From NCBI GenBank assembly GCA_937926875.1, contig CALBAX010000096.1, positions 60,136-124,135 on the forward strand: a DNA stretch of 64,000 nucleotides, read 5' to 3'. This DNA is from an uncultured Desulfovibrio sp. GTDB lineage: Bacteria; Desulfobacterota; Desulfovibrionia; Desulfovibrionales; Desulfovibrionaceae. The notes beneath the pieces are model-generated. The model worked only from the letters and a program-made list of their open reading frames with translations. It was not told where the DNA came from and searched no databases. Below, in pieces: positions 63,197 through 64,000 of this stretch. The stretch's first letter is position 1. Each line of letters begins with the position of its first letter. Both the position numbers and the translations under genes were made by a program.

Positions 63197-63580
63197 ATGA
63201 GCAAGGTTCTTGATAAGGCCTTTCTTGAAAGCGTGTTCCCCCCGGAACGCACGGAGGCTTTTTTCGACGCATTGTTCGGCGGCGCTGAGGAAGGCGCTTA
63301 TGACATCGTGCTGGTCTGCCGTTCCGAAGAAGAGCGGAAAGCGGAACTGGCCTTTGAGCTGCACCAGCGTCCCGGAAAATGTCTTGCCTGCAATCTGACC
63401 TACGGACTGCCGCAGGTCTTCCAGCGTCATCCGGTACTCGATGTGGCCGGTGTGGTCCGTGCCGCGGCGGAAAAACTGGGCTGGCCTGCGGGCAAAGTCC
63501 GCTGGTGGCTGGGCCATACCGAGGAAATCAGCCGCAGCCTGCATGTCATCCCCCTGTATCTGGAAAGGACTGCTGACTGA
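63197..63580 (+). CDS. small conserved Desulfovibrio protein, 127 aa
   Basis: A soluble acidic protein. The pattern (PPERTEAFFDALFGGAEEGA, then DIVLVCR and CNLTYGLPQVFQRHP) is one I recognise as conserved across Desulfovibrio, where databases often give it a misleading homeobox name. No motif indicates a function. GGAGG precedes the ATG and a near-consensus promoter lies upstream, so it is expressed on its own. Confidence 0.8.
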   Translation: MSKVLDKAFLESVFPPERTEAFFDALFGGAEEGAYDIVLVCRSEEERKAELAFELHQRPGKCLACNLTYGLPQVFQRHPVLDVAGVVRAAAEKLGWPAGKVRWWLGHTEEISRSLHVIPLYLERTAD

Positions 63581-63642
63581 TCCAGGATCCGGACATATTT
63601 CCGCTTGACAGTCCGGCCATATTTTGACAGAACAAACCGTCC

Positions 63643-63718
63643 GCCAGCTTAGCTCAGTTGGTAGAGCAGCTGATTCGTAATCAGCAGGCCAAGAGTTCAA
63701 GTCTCTTAGCTGGCTCCA
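63643..63718 (+). tRNA. trnT: tRNA-Thr (anticodon CGT)
   Basis: A 76-base cloverleaf: acceptor GCCAGCT/AGCTGGC, D-arm GCTC-AGTTGGTAGA-GC, anticodon stem CTGAT-TCGTA-ATCAG with anticodon CGT, T-arm with TTCAAGT, discriminator T and encoded CCA. Two TTGACA-like sites (63605, 63635) precede it. Confidence 0.96.
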
Positions 63719-63727
63719 GAAAGCATA

Positions 63728-63758
63728 AGGGGTTAGATGCAAATCTAGCCCCTTTTTT
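63728..63758 (+). terminator. terminator after tRNA-Thr
   Basis: AGGGGTTAGAT/ATCTAGCCCCT (one G-T pair), loop GCAA, six T. Confidence 0.93.
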
Positions 63759-63781
63759 CTGCACCAAGCTGCACCAGATCG

Positions 63782-63816
63782 AAGCCCTGCACCTAGTCGT
63801 GGTGCAGGGCTTTTTT
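63782..63816 (+). terminator. second terminator hairpin
   Basis: AAGCCCTGCACC/GGTGCAGGGCTT is a perfect 12-bp stem with a 7-base loop and six T. Several GCACCA copies precede it. Confidence 0.9.
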
Positions 63817-63945
63817 ATTGTCCGGAAAACATTTTTGCACTGTTTTCCAAAGGCCCCCTGTTGCTCGTCCGGCAAGGGCATGCCCCGGCATGCAGCAGGA
63901 GAGCAGACGGACATGGCAAGATCACCTCGTCCTTTGGGCGTCCAT

Positions 63946-64000
63946 TGTGAGGTCGCAAGAGAAATGAGAATCTTCCGCACAATAAATGAGAACGTGCCAG
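63946..64000 (+). mobile_element. possible start of an IS21-like element (edge)
   Basis: The last 55 bases differ in composition from the rest and contain AAATGAGAA twice (63962-63970, 63984-63992), 22 bases apart, after a TGT (63946). Repeats of this kind occur in ends of IS21-type elements. No transposase is visible because the window ends. Confidence 0.2.

Noticed and set aside
63681..63980. 99-residue minus-strand frame overlapping tRNA-Thr
   Set aside because: Its C-terminus reads through the antisense of the tRNA, a common false gene; no ribosome site.

Overview
The window is a GC-rich stretch of bacterial chromosome, packed with genes on both strands. It most resembles a sulfate-reducing Desulfovibrio of the D. 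piger / D. desulfuricans type. Several observations point there: an adenylate kinase whose LID metal site has the same numbering as the D. gigas enzyme, a short-chain flavodoxin, an HydG maturase for [FeFe] hydrogenase, a large iron-type alcohol dehydrogenase, an STT3/PglB-type oligosaccharyltransferase, GluQRS, NikR, and conserved small proteins that I recognise only from this genus. The assignment rests on protein recognition, not on an rRNA gene.

Layout. 1-5.8 kb: minus-strand SufC-like ATPase (cut by the window edge), a small hypothetical protein, adk, a giant AsmA-like protein and a small membrane protein. 5.9-10.8 kb: plus-strand radical SAM protein, flavodoxin with a Fur-box-like palindrome, galE and a secreted MsrB-MsrA fusion. 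11-15.7 kb: an MFS exporter, lipB-lipA (overlapping), a small secreted protein and a BMP-type binding protein. 16-22 kb: hydG, a 1009-residue membrane protein of unknown function, and an iron alcohol dehydrogenase. 22.3-25.1 kb: an S58 peptidase and pdxS-pdxT. 25.5-31.1 kb: a plus-strand run ending in ilvB-ilvN-ilvC, with a strongly structured ilvN-ilvC gap. 32.2-33.6 kb: two repeat clusters around an oligopeptide-type ABC ATPase. 33.6-40.8 kb: a minus-strand run fabD-argS-SPOR protein-mlaE-mlaF-mlaD-mlaC-mlaA, covering fatty-acid initiation, translation, envelope and outer-membrane lipid asymmetry. 40.9-44 kb: rsmG and an orphan STT3. 44.3-51.2 kb: rlmH head-to-head with tsaC, then nudix-ubiD-nadE-glpX-small secreted protein. 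51.8-57.7 kb: minus-strand cvpA-mazG-lipoprotein-GT39-like membrane protein, the last two being the least understood pair here. 57.8-63.6 kb: methyltransferase, nikR-folE2, a lysine/serine-repeat NlpC/P60 lipoprotein, rhodanese, gluQ and a small Desulfovibrio protein. A tRNA-Thr(CGT) at 63.64 kb is followed by two terminators and an AT-richer tail that could be the start of a mobile element.

Most of the window is core chromosome. I see no CRISPR array, prophage, toxin-antitoxin pair or recognisable anti-phage system. The most unusual features are regulatory or architectural: the ilvC leader hairpins, matched leader hairpins before pdxS and nikR, a 71-bp tandem repeat with a dispersed relative, duplicated terminator hairpins, a degenerate amylase-like lipoprotein coupled to a glycosyltransferase with Ala/Pro-rich tails, and the unknown 1009-residue membrane protein.
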